Assembly (NCBI GenBank): GCA_903813345.2
Contig: CAIIXF020000011.1
Location: forward strand, 30,124,166-30,188,165
DNA: 64,000 nt
Direction: 5' to 3'
Source of the DNA: Owenia fusiformis
Taxonomy: Eukaryota > Annelida > Polychaeta > Sabellida > Oweniidae
Notes under the pieces: generated by a model
The model's input: only the letters and a program-made list of their open reading frames with translations
What the model was told of the DNA's origin: nothing
Database searches by the model: none
Shown: in pieces, positions 26,201 through 50,012 of the stretch
How the letters are laid out: each line of letters starts with the position of its first letter
Position numbering within the stretch: position 1 is the first letter of the stretch
Position numbers and translations under genes: made by a program

Positions 26201-28557
26201 GTTCTGAAATGTGCAATCACCTGCACGTTCTGAAATGTGCAATCACCTGCATGTTCTAAAATGTGCAATCACCTGCATGTTCTGAAATGTTCAATTACCT
26301 GAATGTTCTATAATGTGCAGTAAAATGAATGTTCTATATGCTGCAGTCGCCTGCATGTTCTATGATGTGCAGTCACATGCACTTTCTGAAATGAACAGTC
26401 ACCTGCATGTTCTGTAATGTGCAGTCACCTGCATGTTCTATAATGTACAGTCACCTGCATGTTCTACAATGTACAGTCACCTGCATGCTCTATAATATGC
26501 AGTAACCTGCATGTTCTATAATATGCAGTCACCTGCATGTTGTATAATATGCAGTCACATGCATGTTCTATAATGTGCAGTTACCTGAATGATCTATAAT
26601 GTGCAGTCACATGCATGTTCTATAATGTGCAGTTACCTGTATGTTTTCTAATGTGCAGTCACCTGCATGTTCTATAATGTGCAGTCACCTGCATGATTTA
26701 AAATGAGCAGTCACCTGCATTTTTCAGAAATGTGCAGTTACCTGCATGTTTTATAATGTGCAGTCACCTGTATGGTCTATAATGTGCAGTCACCTGCATG
26801 TTCTATGATGTGCAGTCACCTGCATGTTCTATAATGTGTAGTCACCTGCCTGTTCTAAAATGAGCAATTACCTACATGTTTTATAATGTGCAGTCACTAG
26901 TATGCTCTGCATGTGCAGGGTGATTCAAAAAATGCAACATTTCAATTATTGTTAAATTACATTTTTATTTGTTTTGGAATCATCTGGAAGATTGAGTATC
27001 CAGTTTTAAATGCAAGGGCATGCCTGGTTTGAAACATGTTTCCTCTTAATCTCTATGTTGAATATGATATATAAGTTACCACTCCTTTATTCCATTAGGC
27101 GCTTTCTCTATATAAGAAAGTTCCACTTTTCTAGAGAAATAAAAATTTCACAGTGGTCAACATAATGTTTTTGTATAAGGATAGGAGACTAGCATGTCCT
27201 CTCAAGTAAATTACATTGGTAATATAACAGGCTTTCGACAATGTAACAAAAGCGAGGAGCTGAATTGAAACTTCATTTACAAAACAAATTCCACATCGAA
27301 GAAACTTATTAAAACTAGACAATATTGTCTAGCTATTGGCCAAATTATAATCTACAACTTGACTTCTAAGTAGGTTTAAATTGAGAAAACAAAAAACTCA
27401 TAACCAGGACAATCATCCATTTTGTTTCATTGATGTTCCATCAAAGCAACTAGTTGTGGAACAGTGAAAGTGGACTTTGATCTCTGTGAAATGTAAATTG
27501 AAGGCTCTGCATGAATGAAGTGACAACTTACACCAGGCTCTCTCAGAAAGTGTCTCTAGTATAGTGCAAGATGTCAAATTACTGTATTTTGTCTCTCATT
27601 TTGAAAACGTGGTTCAATTTGGGAGGGATTAATAAATAGGTAACACCCAGCTTTAAGTTCCATTATGCAAGGGGATTTCAGTGTATACATAATGTTCGAT
27701 GTTGATGTAAAAATGTTTACCGTTTTGAATAAGCAAATAGCTTGTTGGCTGAGTAAATCTTGATGCAGGCCTAGAGAAAAGGAATTTACCAACTTGTCAT
27801 CTTGATCAAATTTGCTGCATGCTAAAATATTTCAATGTTTCATATTATTTTGCTTGTTTAGAGCATGAGTTATAGGTGATTGTCATGGTTTCTTCTCATA
27901 ACAATCAGTGATGCACACAAATATTGTTCTTTATTTGGTTTTGGTATCTTAGTGCATTGGTAAAATACATTTAGTTTTTGTTGTTAAAGGTGGAGGTCAT
28001 TTTATTATTCGCTATGCATTTTTCCTTTATAGCTTGAAACTGGGAATATTTGTTATAAAATTGCAAATTAAGGATTTTGGCATGTTGGAAAATGTTATGC
28101 ATATAGGCCTATAAAGCATTGTGTTTTTCAATATTTCTTGAAAAATATTCTAATGTAATTTCTTTCTTTGAATTTCAGCCCAATGAACAACACAAACTCA
28201 ATTCAGAATACGTCTGCTAGTCCATCTAATGACCTTGACCTTGACAAGTCTTTGTCATCTCAATGTGAAAACGTGACTCAAAATGAGGCTGTCCAAGACA
28301 CTCTGCTATCTGCTAATGTACAAGCAACTGAAAACATTCCAGAATCTTCTCAAAATACAGCTGATAATATTGAAACTGATGCTCCTTCAGTCAATGGGAA
28401 AGGCTCACTGAATGCTCCCTCAGCAGACGGAAAGAAGGATCAGTCACAACCAAATAAGGCAGGTGATGAATTAGCTATGAATGTTGGTCTATTACAACCC
28501 AGTGGAATACAACAGCAACATATAGGCCCTGAGGCAACCTTTAACAGTAATATGTAG
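1991..28557 (+). CDS. GOPC: GOPC: Golgi-associated PDZ and coiled-coil protein (whole coding span, 9 exons)
   Basis: GOPC (also PIST/CAL) is a Golgi and trans-Golgi peripheral protein. Its PDZ domain binds C-terminal tails of membrane cargo and its coiled coil binds Golgi and Rab-type partners, which decides recycling versus lysosomal delivery. Joining exons 1991-2200, 5593-5760, 20030-20205, 20869-21034, 21790-21885, 22476-22640, 23175-23266, 25382-25537 and 28179-28557 gives one open frame of about 535 residues with all phases matching and GT-AG borders. Residues 1-70 match the conserved N-terminus ([20 protein letters not shown]). About 75-235 is helical and includes [29 protein letters not shown] and [11 protein letters not shown]. 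About 254-340 is the PDZ domain with a GLGM carboxylate loop and [13 protein letters not shown]. The Ser/Asn-rich tail (about 370-535) is longer than in vertebrates and not recognisable. The ATG has a good context (aaaATGG). Family identity is very secure; exon edges are inferred from consensus and frame. Confidence 0.95.
2331..2479. repeat. Foldback (palindromic) element in GOPC intron 1
   Basis: Two roughly 60 bp arms (2331-2392 and 2412-2479) are inverted copies around a GC-richer core, gtgagcgtagcgaacgag. The arms start and end with TTATATAATGG/CCATTATATAA. It is one of several hairpin elements in the window with a similar core. Confidence 0.75.
2482..2822. mobile_element. MITE with TIR tatRccactctaagt
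   Basis: The inverted ends tatgccactctaagt and acttagagtggtata bound about 340 bp. It directly adjoins the preceding foldback element. The interior has further GTATAC-rich inverted motifs. The target duplication is not clear, possibly TA. Confidence 0.55.
3556..4188. mobile_element. MITE-like element with ~30 bp terminal inverted repeats
   Basis: The arm aatcttaatgaaaccatatc at 3556 continues to caacctttgtt-like sequence at 3585, and its inverse occupies 4159-4188 (aacaaaggtgatatggtttc onward). It is 633 bp with no transposase and no clear target duplication. The 60-codon ORF inside has no recognisable homology. Confidence 0.6.
5353..5456. repeat. Hairpin element with 43 bp arms
   Basis: Arms beginning agaggacaaggaggcaatg and ending cattgcctccatgtcctct are near-perfect inverted copies around a short loop. 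It lies 137 bp before GOPC exon 2. It is probably a small foldback MITE; no target duplication was identified. Confidence 0.7.
5593..5760 (+). CDS. GOPC: GOPC exon 2 (residues 71-126)
   Basis: The acceptor is ttctttcag and the donor gtaagt, phase 0 on both sides, 168 bp. It encodes coiled-coil sequence beginning [10 protein letters not shown], which continues the KLE of exon 1 exactly as in vertebrate GOPC (KLEAQL). Confidence 0.93.
7490..7660 (+). repeat. Purine-rich imperfect tandem repeat
   Basis: Repeated gatggaggagagattgactg and related units, one strand nearly all G/A/T. The proline/serine-rich ORFs on the opposite strand are by-products of this composition. Confidence 0.75.
9129..9425 (+). 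mobile_element. tRNA-derived SINE, copy 1
   Basis: The head has an A-box-like tatagctcag and a B box GGATTCGATCC (about 9186-9196). The body includes gagtggtccacaactcgta, aaaggctg and gaacacatggctcct with aggaggggtttct. The same body recurs at 50815-51124, so this is a dispersed SINE family. The 3' limit is approximate. Confidence 0.8.
10325..10441 (+). mobile_element. ATGTCACCACC element, diverged copy
   Basis: Internal tttggcagttggt and right end taacaaatggcaggtggtga then catgttaatg match the other copies. The left end is degraded. Confidence 0.6.
10493..10640. mobile_element. 148 bp MITE with TA target sites
   Basis: The inverted ends CACGGGTGTTAAGC and GCTTTACCCCCGTG, with extended inverted similarity through catgagc/gctcattg, are flanked by TA on both sides (10491-10492 and 10641-10642). 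This is Tc1/mariner-like in its target choice. There is no coding capacity. Confidence 0.65.
11516..13740 (+). mobile_element. ATGTCACCACC element expanded by an internal minisatellite
   Basis: The left end ttatgtcaccaccaaaagtg is present twice (11516 and about 11565). The right end ggtggtgacattttgtcatg then ttaatgccttgtta closes at 13740. Short copies elsewhere are about 120-150 bp; here about 14 copies of a roughly 137 bp unit fill the middle. Each unit reads about atctacatgttctcagaaat, then gactttagatttgacatttg, then gaccttctcaaggtcaaaaa. No coding potential is seen. Confidence 0.8.
13888..14344 (-). mobile_element. SINE (- strand) with tRNA-like head and LINE-related 3' tail
   Basis: Read on the - strand, the head has an A-box-like ttggcctagtggttaaggc and a weaker B-box-like ggcttcaaact. 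A body follows, then a tail tctaccttagtgactaat ... gtcaataaaag and a TA run at 13888. The tail matches the 3' end of the LINE at 56486-60050. The head is present as two tandem copies of 157 bp (14031-14187 and 14188-14344) that look identical. Confidence 0.72.
17644..17766 (+). mobile_element. ATGTCACCACC element, short copy
   Basis: The left end tatgtcaccatctagaagtg plus gacatattgttag, internal gtagacggtgtttggc, and right end aaggtggtgatgttttg. It is a diverged short member of the family. Confidence 0.65.
18122..18181. repeat. Palindrome with agcgggcagatata arms
   Basis: 18153-18181 is a perfect palindrome (agcgggcagatata, one base, tatatctgcccgct). A third copy of the arm starts at 18122, with gtctcgctccgagcggg between. 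Confidence 0.75.
18472..18613. repeat. Foldback element with ccctcgggacctgcggccc core
   Basis: Arms of about 38 bp plus inner arms (attatcctat ... ggattatccc against gggataatcc ... ataggataat) surround a GC-rich core. The design matches the elements at 2331-2479 and 54632-54776. Confidence 0.75.
18950..19095 (+). repeat. ATACA/ATATA pentanucleotide-type microsatellite
   Basis: Runs of aatacaatac and aatataatat units, degenerate. Nothing else is seen here. Confidence 0.8.
19738..20029 (+). repeat. ~76 bp tandem repeat ending in the exon 3 acceptor
   Basis: Four units share ggatataccccatattcaaa and a following region. Three units carry an acceptor-like ccccag|ga at 19815, 19891 and 19966. The true acceptor (AG 20028-20029, tacttccag|gagag) occupies the corresponding place in the last, shorter unit. 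Confidence 0.7.
20030..20205 (+). CDS. GOPC: GOPC exon 3 (coiled coil)
   Basis: The acceptor is tacttccag and the donor gtaatg; 176 bp, ending within an Arg codon. It encodes the charged coiled coil ending in the family signature [17 protein letters not shown] 14.3 kb intron separates it from exon 2, and its acceptor follows a run of acceptor-like 76 bp repeats. Confidence 0.95.
20206..20868 (+). other. GOPC intron 3
   Basis: 663 bp. The first 230 bp are unique and AT-rich; the remainder is the 31 bp minisatellite. Confidence 0.85.
20437..20868 (+). repeat. ~31 bp minisatellite abutting the exon 4 acceptor
   Basis: About 14 copies of gtgttcagtttgtgaactct followed by aatgttgctaa run without a gap into the exon 4 acceptor, whose last unit reads ttcagtttattaactctaat then ttacag. 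The final repeat unit therefore supplies branch-point-like and acceptor sequence. Confidence 0.85.
20869..21034 (+). CDS. GOPC: GOPC exon 4 ([13 protein letters not shown] block)
   Basis: The acceptor is atttacag and the donor gtaagc; 166 bp, phase 2 in and phase 0 out. It is the most conserved stretch of the protein ([29 protein letters not shown]) and ends PPGH. A 31 bp minisatellite abuts the acceptor. Confidence 0.96.
21035..21789 (+). other. GOPC intron 4
   Basis: 755 bp of AT-rich DNA with the partial exon 5 duplicate at its 3' end. No other element is recognised. Confidence 0.85.
21621..21730 (+). pseudogene. Partial tandem copy of GOPC exon 5 and its acceptor
   Basis: This 110 bp is a near-identical copy of 21741-21850, offset by 120 bp. 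It carries the intron end (ggctcactctctatatt, ttattgtag) and the first 60 bp of exon 5 (21670-21729) encoding [20 protein letters not shown]. After that it diverges, has no donor, and reads into a TAG at the real acceptor. It retains DQD, as in vertebrate GOPC, where the used copy has DLD. Confidence 0.9.
21790..21885 (+). CDS. GOPC: GOPC exon 5 (start of PDZ domain)
   Basis: The acceptor is ttattgtag and the donor gtaagt; 96 bp, phase 0/0. It encodes 32 residues from [16 protein letters not shown] through GLGMSIT, the first PDZ strand and carboxylate-binding loop. A partial copy of this exon and its acceptor lies 120 bp upstream; only this copy reaches the donor. Confidence 0.94.
21886..22475 (+). 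other. GOPC intron 5
   Basis: 590 bp with one ATGTCACCACC element copy at 22242-22392; otherwise unique. Confidence 0.85.
22242..22392 (+). mobile_element. ATGTCACCACC element, short copy in GOPC intron 5
   Basis: Left end tatgtcactacacaaatgtg, internal ggttggtgttcagtggtt, and right end atctgtaacaaattgaag then atggtgacattttgtatg and ttaatgccttgtta. It ends 83 bp before exon 6. Confidence 0.75.
22476..22640 (+). CDS. GOPC: GOPC exon 6 (PDZ core)
   Basis: The acceptor is tttctacag and the donor gtcagt; 165 bp, phase 0/0. It encodes [31 protein letters not shown] and [12 protein letters not shown], i.e. the PDZ core including the helix B histidine. Confidence 0.96.
22641..23174 (+). other. GOPC intron 6
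   Basis: 534 bp. A right-end fragment of the ATGTCACCACC element (cattttgtcatgttaatgtc) lies about 23120-23164, just before exon 7. Nothing else is recognised. Confidence 0.8.
23175..23266 (+). CDS. GOPC: GOPC exon 7 (end of PDZ, acidic linker)
   Basis: The acceptor is atatttcag and the donor gtaaga; 92 bp, phase 0 in and 2 out. It encodes [13 protein letters not shown], the last PDZ strand, then an acidic Asp/Glu stretch ending DENGF before a split Arg codon, as in vertebrate GOPC. Confidence 0.93.
23267..25381 (+). other. GOPC intron 7
   Basis: 2.1 kb. The first kilobase is AT-rich and unique with no gene seen; from 24360 it is the 43 bp minisatellite. Confidence 0.85.
24360..25400 (+). 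repeat. 43 bp minisatellite built from the exon 8 acceptor (~24 copies)
   Basis: The unit reads about tgtatgatgaacatgttttc then ttgcacactctgtag then gtacagaa. It contains a pyrimidine-rich tract, the AG and the first ~19 bases of GOPC exon 8 (gtacagaatgtatga). The last unit is the functional acceptor at 25380-25381. The leftmost copies mostly read ctgtatgtacagcatg and have lost the AG at this place, while about 17-18 copies keep it. The unit has no stop in any - strand frame, so three long - strand ORFs of repetitive peptide appear; they are artefacts. Confidence 0.95.
25382..25537 (+). CDS. GOPC: GOPC exon 8 (YRMYDEE block)
   Basis: The acceptor is the last AG of a 43 bp minisatellite (cacactctgtag) and the donor is gtgggt; 156 bp, phase 2/2. 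It begins [12 protein letters not shown], matching vertebrate RYRLYLDELE, then becomes Ser/Asn/His-rich. About 17 upstream units carry the same AG and exon start. Confidence 0.88.
25538..28178 (+). other. GOPC intron 8
   Basis: 2.6 kb. It has a C-run/G-run hairpin at 25779-25866, a 26 bp minisatellite at 26160-26910, and AT-rich unique DNA from 26940 on. A possible short alternative exon starts near 26107 (ctctttatgcag|cagaccacgg), where the frame from exon 8 stops after four residues. Confidence 0.75.
26160..26910 (+). repeat. 26 bp minisatellite (~28 copies)
   Basis: The unit gtgcagtcacctgcatgttc + tataat is repeated with scattered substitutions. It has no spacers and lies in a eukaryotic intron, so it is not a CRISPR array. 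Confidence 0.9.
28179..28557 (+). CDS. GOPC: GOPC exon 9 (C-terminal tail, stop)
   Basis: The acceptor is ttgaatttcag in matching phase (Ser codon split), and the exon is open to TAG at 28555. The roughly 126-residue tail is polar, rich in Asn, Ser, Gln and Asp, with no recognised domain. It is assigned by phase, position and absence of another terminal exon. An alternative short terminal exon near 26107 is possible. Confidence 0.75.
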
Positions 28558-31500
28558 TGATTTTAAGCTAGAACTTGAACAAGTAATGGCATTGGGATTA
28601 CTCCCCACCTACATGGGTATGTTATATAGTATGCCACTGAAAGGGGGGGATGAAGGCCAATCAAGTGGAATTGGGAAATTTTGATATTTGATGCTGTTTG
28701 GTGCAATTTTAGCTTTCGGATGATCTCAATGGTACAAGCATGTATACTGGGTGTAATGGACATGAAGAAACTGGAAAGAATTGAAAATATATGTGAAATT
28801 TACGTCGCATTTTTGTATTGAAAAGCAAGAAAATGATTGAAATTGTGAGGGAGAACTGAATGTGAACATTGCAAAACAGGGAGCCTGCTATGTTTTTAAA
28901 AAGCTAGATGCCATAAATTGATATTAATATTCAAATGGAAATTATGTCTCATTTATTAATGAGGAAATGCAGTACAGGTAAAATCTAGTTGCACAATTTA
29001 GTATAACAGCAAATTTGGTTGAAAATTTAGTTTTCACCATAAATGGCATTAAAACCATTGGAAGTAGTCATTTGCAATTATTTATAACTTCGAAAAAATA
29101 CAGAAGAGGTTGAAGTTTTGTTATTGCATGACATCTATCCACCATAGATTTTGTATTCGCACCTTTATGTTTTGTGCAATTTTGCAAGTCATCCGTGATA
29201 ATTTTGTGCAATAAGGCCAAAAATGTTCACTTCTTTGTTTTAAGTCCCTGACTGCACATAAAATAAAACAATCAAATGCAATAGGATATGGAACTCTTGA
29301 AATGGTCCCATAAGTCACCTAGTGAAGTACTGCAGTACTGGGATTAAAACTTGTTCAAGTATTGTAGGCCCCTAACGGGTTATAATGGCGTCATCTTCAA
29401 GATTAAATAAAAAATTATTAAAATAATGTAATTTTATTTCCATAGAAAGATTGTGATTTTGCAAGAATTAATAGCCTTCTTGAGAGATAGAGATCAGCAA
29501 TTTTCATTTCTTAATTTGGAGATGTCAAACTAAAATTGTGATTATCTGGCCTAACACATATTTTGTCTTTTATTGATGTTTGGTATTTTGTTAAGTAATG
29601 TAATGTAAATTAAGTTTTGTACATTATATGAATGGGATGAGCTTGTAATATAAAAGTCATATTTTTATGAAGCGTACCAAAAAGTTTGACAAAATATATA
29701 TTTGTACATACAATCTCTGTCAAATGAAATGAATGATATAAGTTTAATTCATTTATTATATTGACAGGTTGAATAAGACATTTTGCGTGAGCGAGGTCTC
29801 ACACAACAGGTTATAACTTAAACGTATTCGCAACCCCATCTCATTTTAATCGAACTGCTGCCACATATAAATCTGGTGGCAACCACATCTCATGCTACAT
29901 ATAAATTTGGTGAATGCGTAACAGATTCTAGATATGTTGAGCTAAAAATGTTGCCCAAAACCTCTCTATTTATTGAATGAGATTCACAATCAAATGTACA
30001 TGTACTTGATGACATGGAGGTTCAAATTTTTTATATCTTTTTTTTATCATTATGTTTTGTTATGTTTGTAACAAATGAAATTGCAGTAGGACTTTATTAA
30101 GTAGGACTTTCATCTCTAGGAAAAATCGTCTGTGATTATAGATTTTTAGTTTAGTTTAGTTAAGGCGGGCCTGGTAGAACTACTTTTGAACTTGTAAAAG
30201 CTCTAAGTTATTTATAATTTATTCTATCTGGCCTACCTTAATAGGTTTACACTTTAGTAAATGACTCTAAGTGTACATATGTAATAAAGAGGGGGATTAA
30301 TATTGTTGGGATATGTTATACATATTACATATGGTACTGTATACAGAATAATAAATTATCTATAAAATTCATAAATATGGTTTATTGTTAATATATATTC
30401 CCATAATATATTTGTGTCATTCAGATAAAATTCTGATTGATCTTGAAGAAACCCTCTTTATATAAAAAATAAAACATCCAATGTTACTGTATGAAACCAA
30501 TATTCATATCTGCCACTTGACGTGTTTAGATGATGGAATGAATCGTCACACTAAAAATAATCTGAATAGAGTATGTTTGAACATGATAAAGTTTAGATCT
30601 GAACTCTATCTAGTCCTGTGTCATACTACCCCACATTGTATTTTGTGGTTAAACAAATGGTATACTATAGGTTTTTGCAATTTTTAAATGAATGTTTTCA
30701 TTGAAGAAATTCTAAAGAATGACTAGCGATGGTCATGGTAAACTTAAACCATGTATAACCAACTCAAATTTTACATCTTTCATTGACAGTGTATCTTTGT
30801 GAAATAACTTTTTTTTTGAAAAAATATGCATAAAATCATAGATTGAATAGTTGAAATAATATTACCTTTGCCCGATTTATTCAGTGGAGTAGAGAAAATA
30901 ATATGTTTTGTGTTGTACTTGATGTTCTAAAAATCTGCATGGAGTCATCAAATTAAAAGTAATTCATAATTTTTCAGATTGTTTTCAATTTTTCAGATTT
31001 GTTTTCAATAAATCTAATTTGTCAAGTGGATAAATATGATTGAACTGAAATCATGCTAACTCACCTCAAATCATTGCACATTTAGATGCTGGGGGATTCA
31101 AGATTGGAGAAGAAAACAAATATGGATATCAACATGTTTAAATCCAAAAACAGTTTGTATTCCTCAACTTTTAAAATGACTTCCCATTTTTCTATGTTTT
31201 CTGCAATAGACCTTTCCAATAAACCTTGCCGCCTTTTACTAAATTAAAGAAGCTATGATGAACTGGTAAGATTGATGGTGTCATAGGTTGTACTTTTTCA
31301 ATAGCAATAAGATCCTTTTTGCTTGGACAGATTGCAACCTACAACCAATGACATCACCAATCAAGCCAATATATCCTAGCTCCTCTGATGTACCAAAAGG
31401 TGGCAGGGCACTTAACCTCTAGGTAAAGACCAATTTTATCTTGACTAGATTCTGAAAATCTGTAGTTTATTCTGCAGCCTCCAGAACTAATATTCCTAAA

Positions 31501-33283
31501 TATGGGACCACTTTCAATATATTTTTACCATATACAAAATTGACAAAAGATAAAATATAAATTATATACAATTTATTTTCACCAATAAACATCAAGCTGA
31601 ACAGTTCGCTTTCATTTGCACAAGTAAATACATATATTTGATACATTTTGGAAATACTTTAACCATACATACACTATACACAGAGATACAGAGACATACT
31701 GAATATAATACTTGGTCTAAAATAAAATCTTGCACTGCTTTGACCATCTAAAAATTAAACACATTTTTATAATATTGATGAATAGACCAACAAAGTAAGT
31801 CACGCCATCTATTGGTTCTTACTATTTCAGAGTTTGCCATGAAGGGTCAGGATTTATTTAAAGTTTATTTTACTGGAGAGCAAACATTTAACTACTGCTA
31901 GAATTATTGATGAATCTAGTGTTGAGTTAATAGACGGTCAAACTTAGCAAAATCACCAACCCTACAGCATCAAATCTAAGCATTAAATAAAGATATAGTT
32001 AGACCATTCCAAATTATTCTACATTTAAATTCTACATTTTTCATACATGACTTTGCATTACTAGATTTCAGAAGTTTCGATTGGTCCATTTGCATTCATT
32101 ACTTTTCTTAGTGAATCAGATGTAGAATTAGAACTTGGCCAATAACCATTGATCATAGCTGATTTGGTTCATACTTTGAAATCATTGTATTTTTAGAACA
32201 TTTAAGTAGATATTAATTGGAAGACATCACAATATAGACAGGAAGCAGTTTTGAAGTTATATATTAGTACTTTACTAATTTGACATAATAAAACTCTATA
32301 TTTTCTGAGATTTTTATGAAGAACACAGTGAGAGCTTAAAATTTAATACACACCTCATCAAAATATAAGGCTGTGATTACTGTAAATTGGGTTAATTTGG
32401 TGCTGATTTGAATTGGCATTTTTACCATTTACTGGGTATACAATATAAACAAAATAGGTTAATATTGTAATCAGGTATTTGACAGAGATCTTAATTGTCG
32501 ATCTTATAAGGAACTGGTACATCACAACCAAACTGAAGCAATTATTAAGTAAATATGAGCATAGCGCCATTTATACGTAGCGTACGTACTATAATAAGGC
32601 ACAAATCTCTAATCGGACGCCCATATATGGAACCCTTCATTATGTTGATTAATTGTGACAAAACCACAAGGCTCATTCTTCATATTAGAACATTTTGAGG
32701 TCAATTGTCTCCCCCTCCCTCTCTCACACTGCTCTATCACATCTCTATAACGTCACCAGAAAACAATCATTTTCAATAAATGGTTCCATTTATGAAACAA
32801 CCTTTAGGATCAAGCATTTCAATTGGATGGATATTATATAATTGTATATTATATTATCTATGTACATTTCAAAACTACATTTATTCTATTCACATATTGC
32901 ATTTATTTTGTAGTATAGTACCACCCAATAACACCAATGTTTAACAACTGATGTATTAATTTTCATGGAAGGCCATATATTTGTTGACAAACAGGAGAGG
33001 AATTAGCAAGAAATTAGTATTAATAAAATCAAATCATACAGTAATCTCTCCAGCATTCAATTTCACATTTTCATTAGAGATTTTCACATTTCTTTACAAA
33101 TTTTCACATTTCTGAACAGAATTTTTGGCAGATTTTTGTCATTTACTTTTACCAATTCTCTAAATATACCAGGAGGGGGTTTGGATTAAATAGTATGCCT
33201 TCTACTGACCATGATCATTTCTACACCTCCTATACAACAAACAACAACTTTTAATAGCCACTAACCCTTACATGTTCAACATA

Positions 33284-33335
33284 CAGGGTGTTTCATAATA
33301 ACATTTCATAATGACTGTCATTATGAAACACCCTG
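33284..33335. mobile_element. 52 bp palindromic mini-MITE
   Basis: CAGGGTGTTTCATAAT and its inverse ATTATGAAACACCCTG are flanked by TA on both sides. The ends resemble mariner-type termini. Confidence 0.6.
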
Positions 33336-34254
33336 TACATAGTGCTAAACATTTCACTAGGACTGTAGCTATAGTTACCCAACCCATCCCATATTCACTG
33401 CTTACTCACTTTTACCGATTACTCACTTTACTCATGAGTTTGAGTAAGTAAAAGGAATGGTGGAAGAGCATGCCCTAATATGTAGTCCTGAATATATTGT
33501 CCTTAAATGTATTGTCCTAGATCTAATCTATTGAAAATTTACACATACCTTTTCTATATATTACAATAAAGTCTGTGCTATTAGAAATGTTATGCATTTT
33601 ATTGTGACCAGCAATAAAAGTAGATAATTAACCAAAGATGTTATCTACATATTTTTTTAATTCTGTATTTTTCAATATCCAAATAATGCCTCTTTTAACA
33701 TCTCACTTCAAAGCAATCTATGCAATAAGCCTGTGTTTGATGAAAGTATTACATTGTGTTCATGATTTGTTTGACACTACTTGATTTTGCATTTTATATA
33801 TTGGACACATATTTACTGATTCTGATTCTAAATACTGTAGAAGAGCAAAAATGTCCAATGTGTAATTCTACGAAAAACACTTTAAACAGGCTACCCATTC
33901 TAAAATGAGTGTTTCAATACATCACATAGATGGAACCTTTCAAAATCAAAATAGTTCAAAATATGATGAATTAAATCTCATGATGATAAGCATCAAAATC
34001 CTCCAGCTATCTCCAGTGGGGAAAGCCACAGATATGAAGTTACATTTGAAATTACAAAGCAATTCAAACTCCTACAAACCATTTGAAGTAAATCAATTGG
34101 TATCCTTTAAATTGTCAAATTAACAGTGTCAAAATAACCATGAATACATTTACTTACTGCAATATAGCAATTAATGTGACTAGCTTTATTTAAATATAAT
34201 TTTTTTATTTCTTAAAAATTATGTACAGTTGAACTTCCGGGAGAGTACTTGACG

Positions 34255-34402
34255 ATTAATAATGCTTCAAAAATTTGGGTGAGTTCACTTTTGACAACGT
34301 TGGCCCAAAATCACCTGAAAAGTGCTTGAAATGGTGAAAAACTGCATGATTTTGAAAGAATTTCTTGTCAGGCCCCCCAAACCCCATGGCTACGGGCCTG
34401 GA
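34255..34402 (+). repeat. Dispersed repeat, copy 1
   Basis: It shares aaaatcacctgaaaagtgct, gattttgaaagaatttc and a pyrimidine/purine run followed by acgggcctgga with 43300-43455. In the reverse sense it matches 39590-39710. Its class is unknown. Confidence 0.55.
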
Positions 34403-34499
34403 GTGGCATGTTTCTGTATATGTAGCTTATGACAAAAGGCTATTCTGATACTAACCCATGTTGAGTATACCAATGTGAAATAATCACAGAGAACTTGAA

Positions 34500-34610
34500 T
34501 ATAGTAAAGCCTGTACACATATGAAGCCCCGCATTTTAAGGACACCCATTTTCTACCATTGACTAAAATGTACATGTGATGTTCCAATAAGACAGGTTTT
34601 ACTATATGGT
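34500..34610. mobile_element. Diverged CAGTRAAACCTGT MITE
   Basis: The ends tagtaaagcctgt and acaggttttacta are inverted and resemble the better copies at 36132 and 40835. The interior is shorter. Confidence 0.45.
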
Positions 34611-35452
34611 ATATAGGACAATGTACAGTGTATGTTGTTGTTTATCAATAATATAGTTAACCTTCGAGACATAAACAATATAGAACATGAAGTAAACAAA
34701 CATATATCAATCTAAAATCATATTCAAATGGGACTATCTTAAAATTATTCTTACATCTTTGTGTGCCCATGTACAAAAAATAAAAATTTTCAACAATCCC
34801 AACTAATCCCTACAATGAATACTGTACTGTACATATAAAACAATTACATAGGGCCTTTAAACTTTCCAAGTACATGCAAATGTAAGACCTTGAAATACGG
34901 ACATTTTGTACATTTCATTTACATAAAGTAGATGAAATTGTGAGACATAGTATTATATATGAAAAACTGCATTTTTACTGTCATCAATTTATAAATAAAT
35001 GATATGTTTTATCAAATTATGAAAATATTTCATGAGCCCTTAAATGTCTAAATTGATGTGTTAAAGGCACTTGTTTGAAATATTTACAATTACAATTTTC
35101 AAATCTCTGTTTAAAACTCTTTTCATCAACAGCATACAACTTTCTTTTCTGAAATAGCCCTAGTAATGTATTTGGAATGCAGATTATGTATCTGTGATTA
35201 CTTAACCTTTCTTTTCGCTAAATGATAACTGGAATGTAATTGATCATTTTCTATTTTCCAAATATCCGAAAAACTGCCACATGCAGTAGATTCTTATTCT
35301 AATGTAGTACATACAAGCATGAATACATTTTGAGCAAAAGAAACATTTTTTTCAAAATTAATTTTGTGTCAATTCTTTCATCTGTTTCATCGAAAATATT
35401 GAAAACCTTAGCATTTTTGAGATACATATTTGTGACAAAATGGCATCAGAGT

Positions 35453-50012
<14,560 letters not shown>

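Larger units (their letters stand above)
28558..35452. other. GOPC 3' UTR, intergenic DNA and CD164-like 3' UTR
   Basis: No gene is recognised in 6.9 kb. GOPC polyadenylation could use AATAAA at 29406 or 30283. For the - strand gene, TTTATT on the + strand at 34185 is one candidate signal. Repeats here are a 52 bp palindromic MITE at 33284-33335, a dispersed repeat at 34255-34402 and a diverged CAGTRAAACCTGT element at about 34500-34610. The rest is AT-rich and unremarkable. Confidence 0.55.

Noticed and set aside
26160-26910. CRISPR-like regular repeats
   Set aside because: Units are contiguous with no unique spacers and lie in an animal intron.
28168-28178. ATG start at 28168 for a separate gene
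   Set aside because: The bases before 28179 are a good acceptor and the frame continues GOPC from exon 8 in phase.
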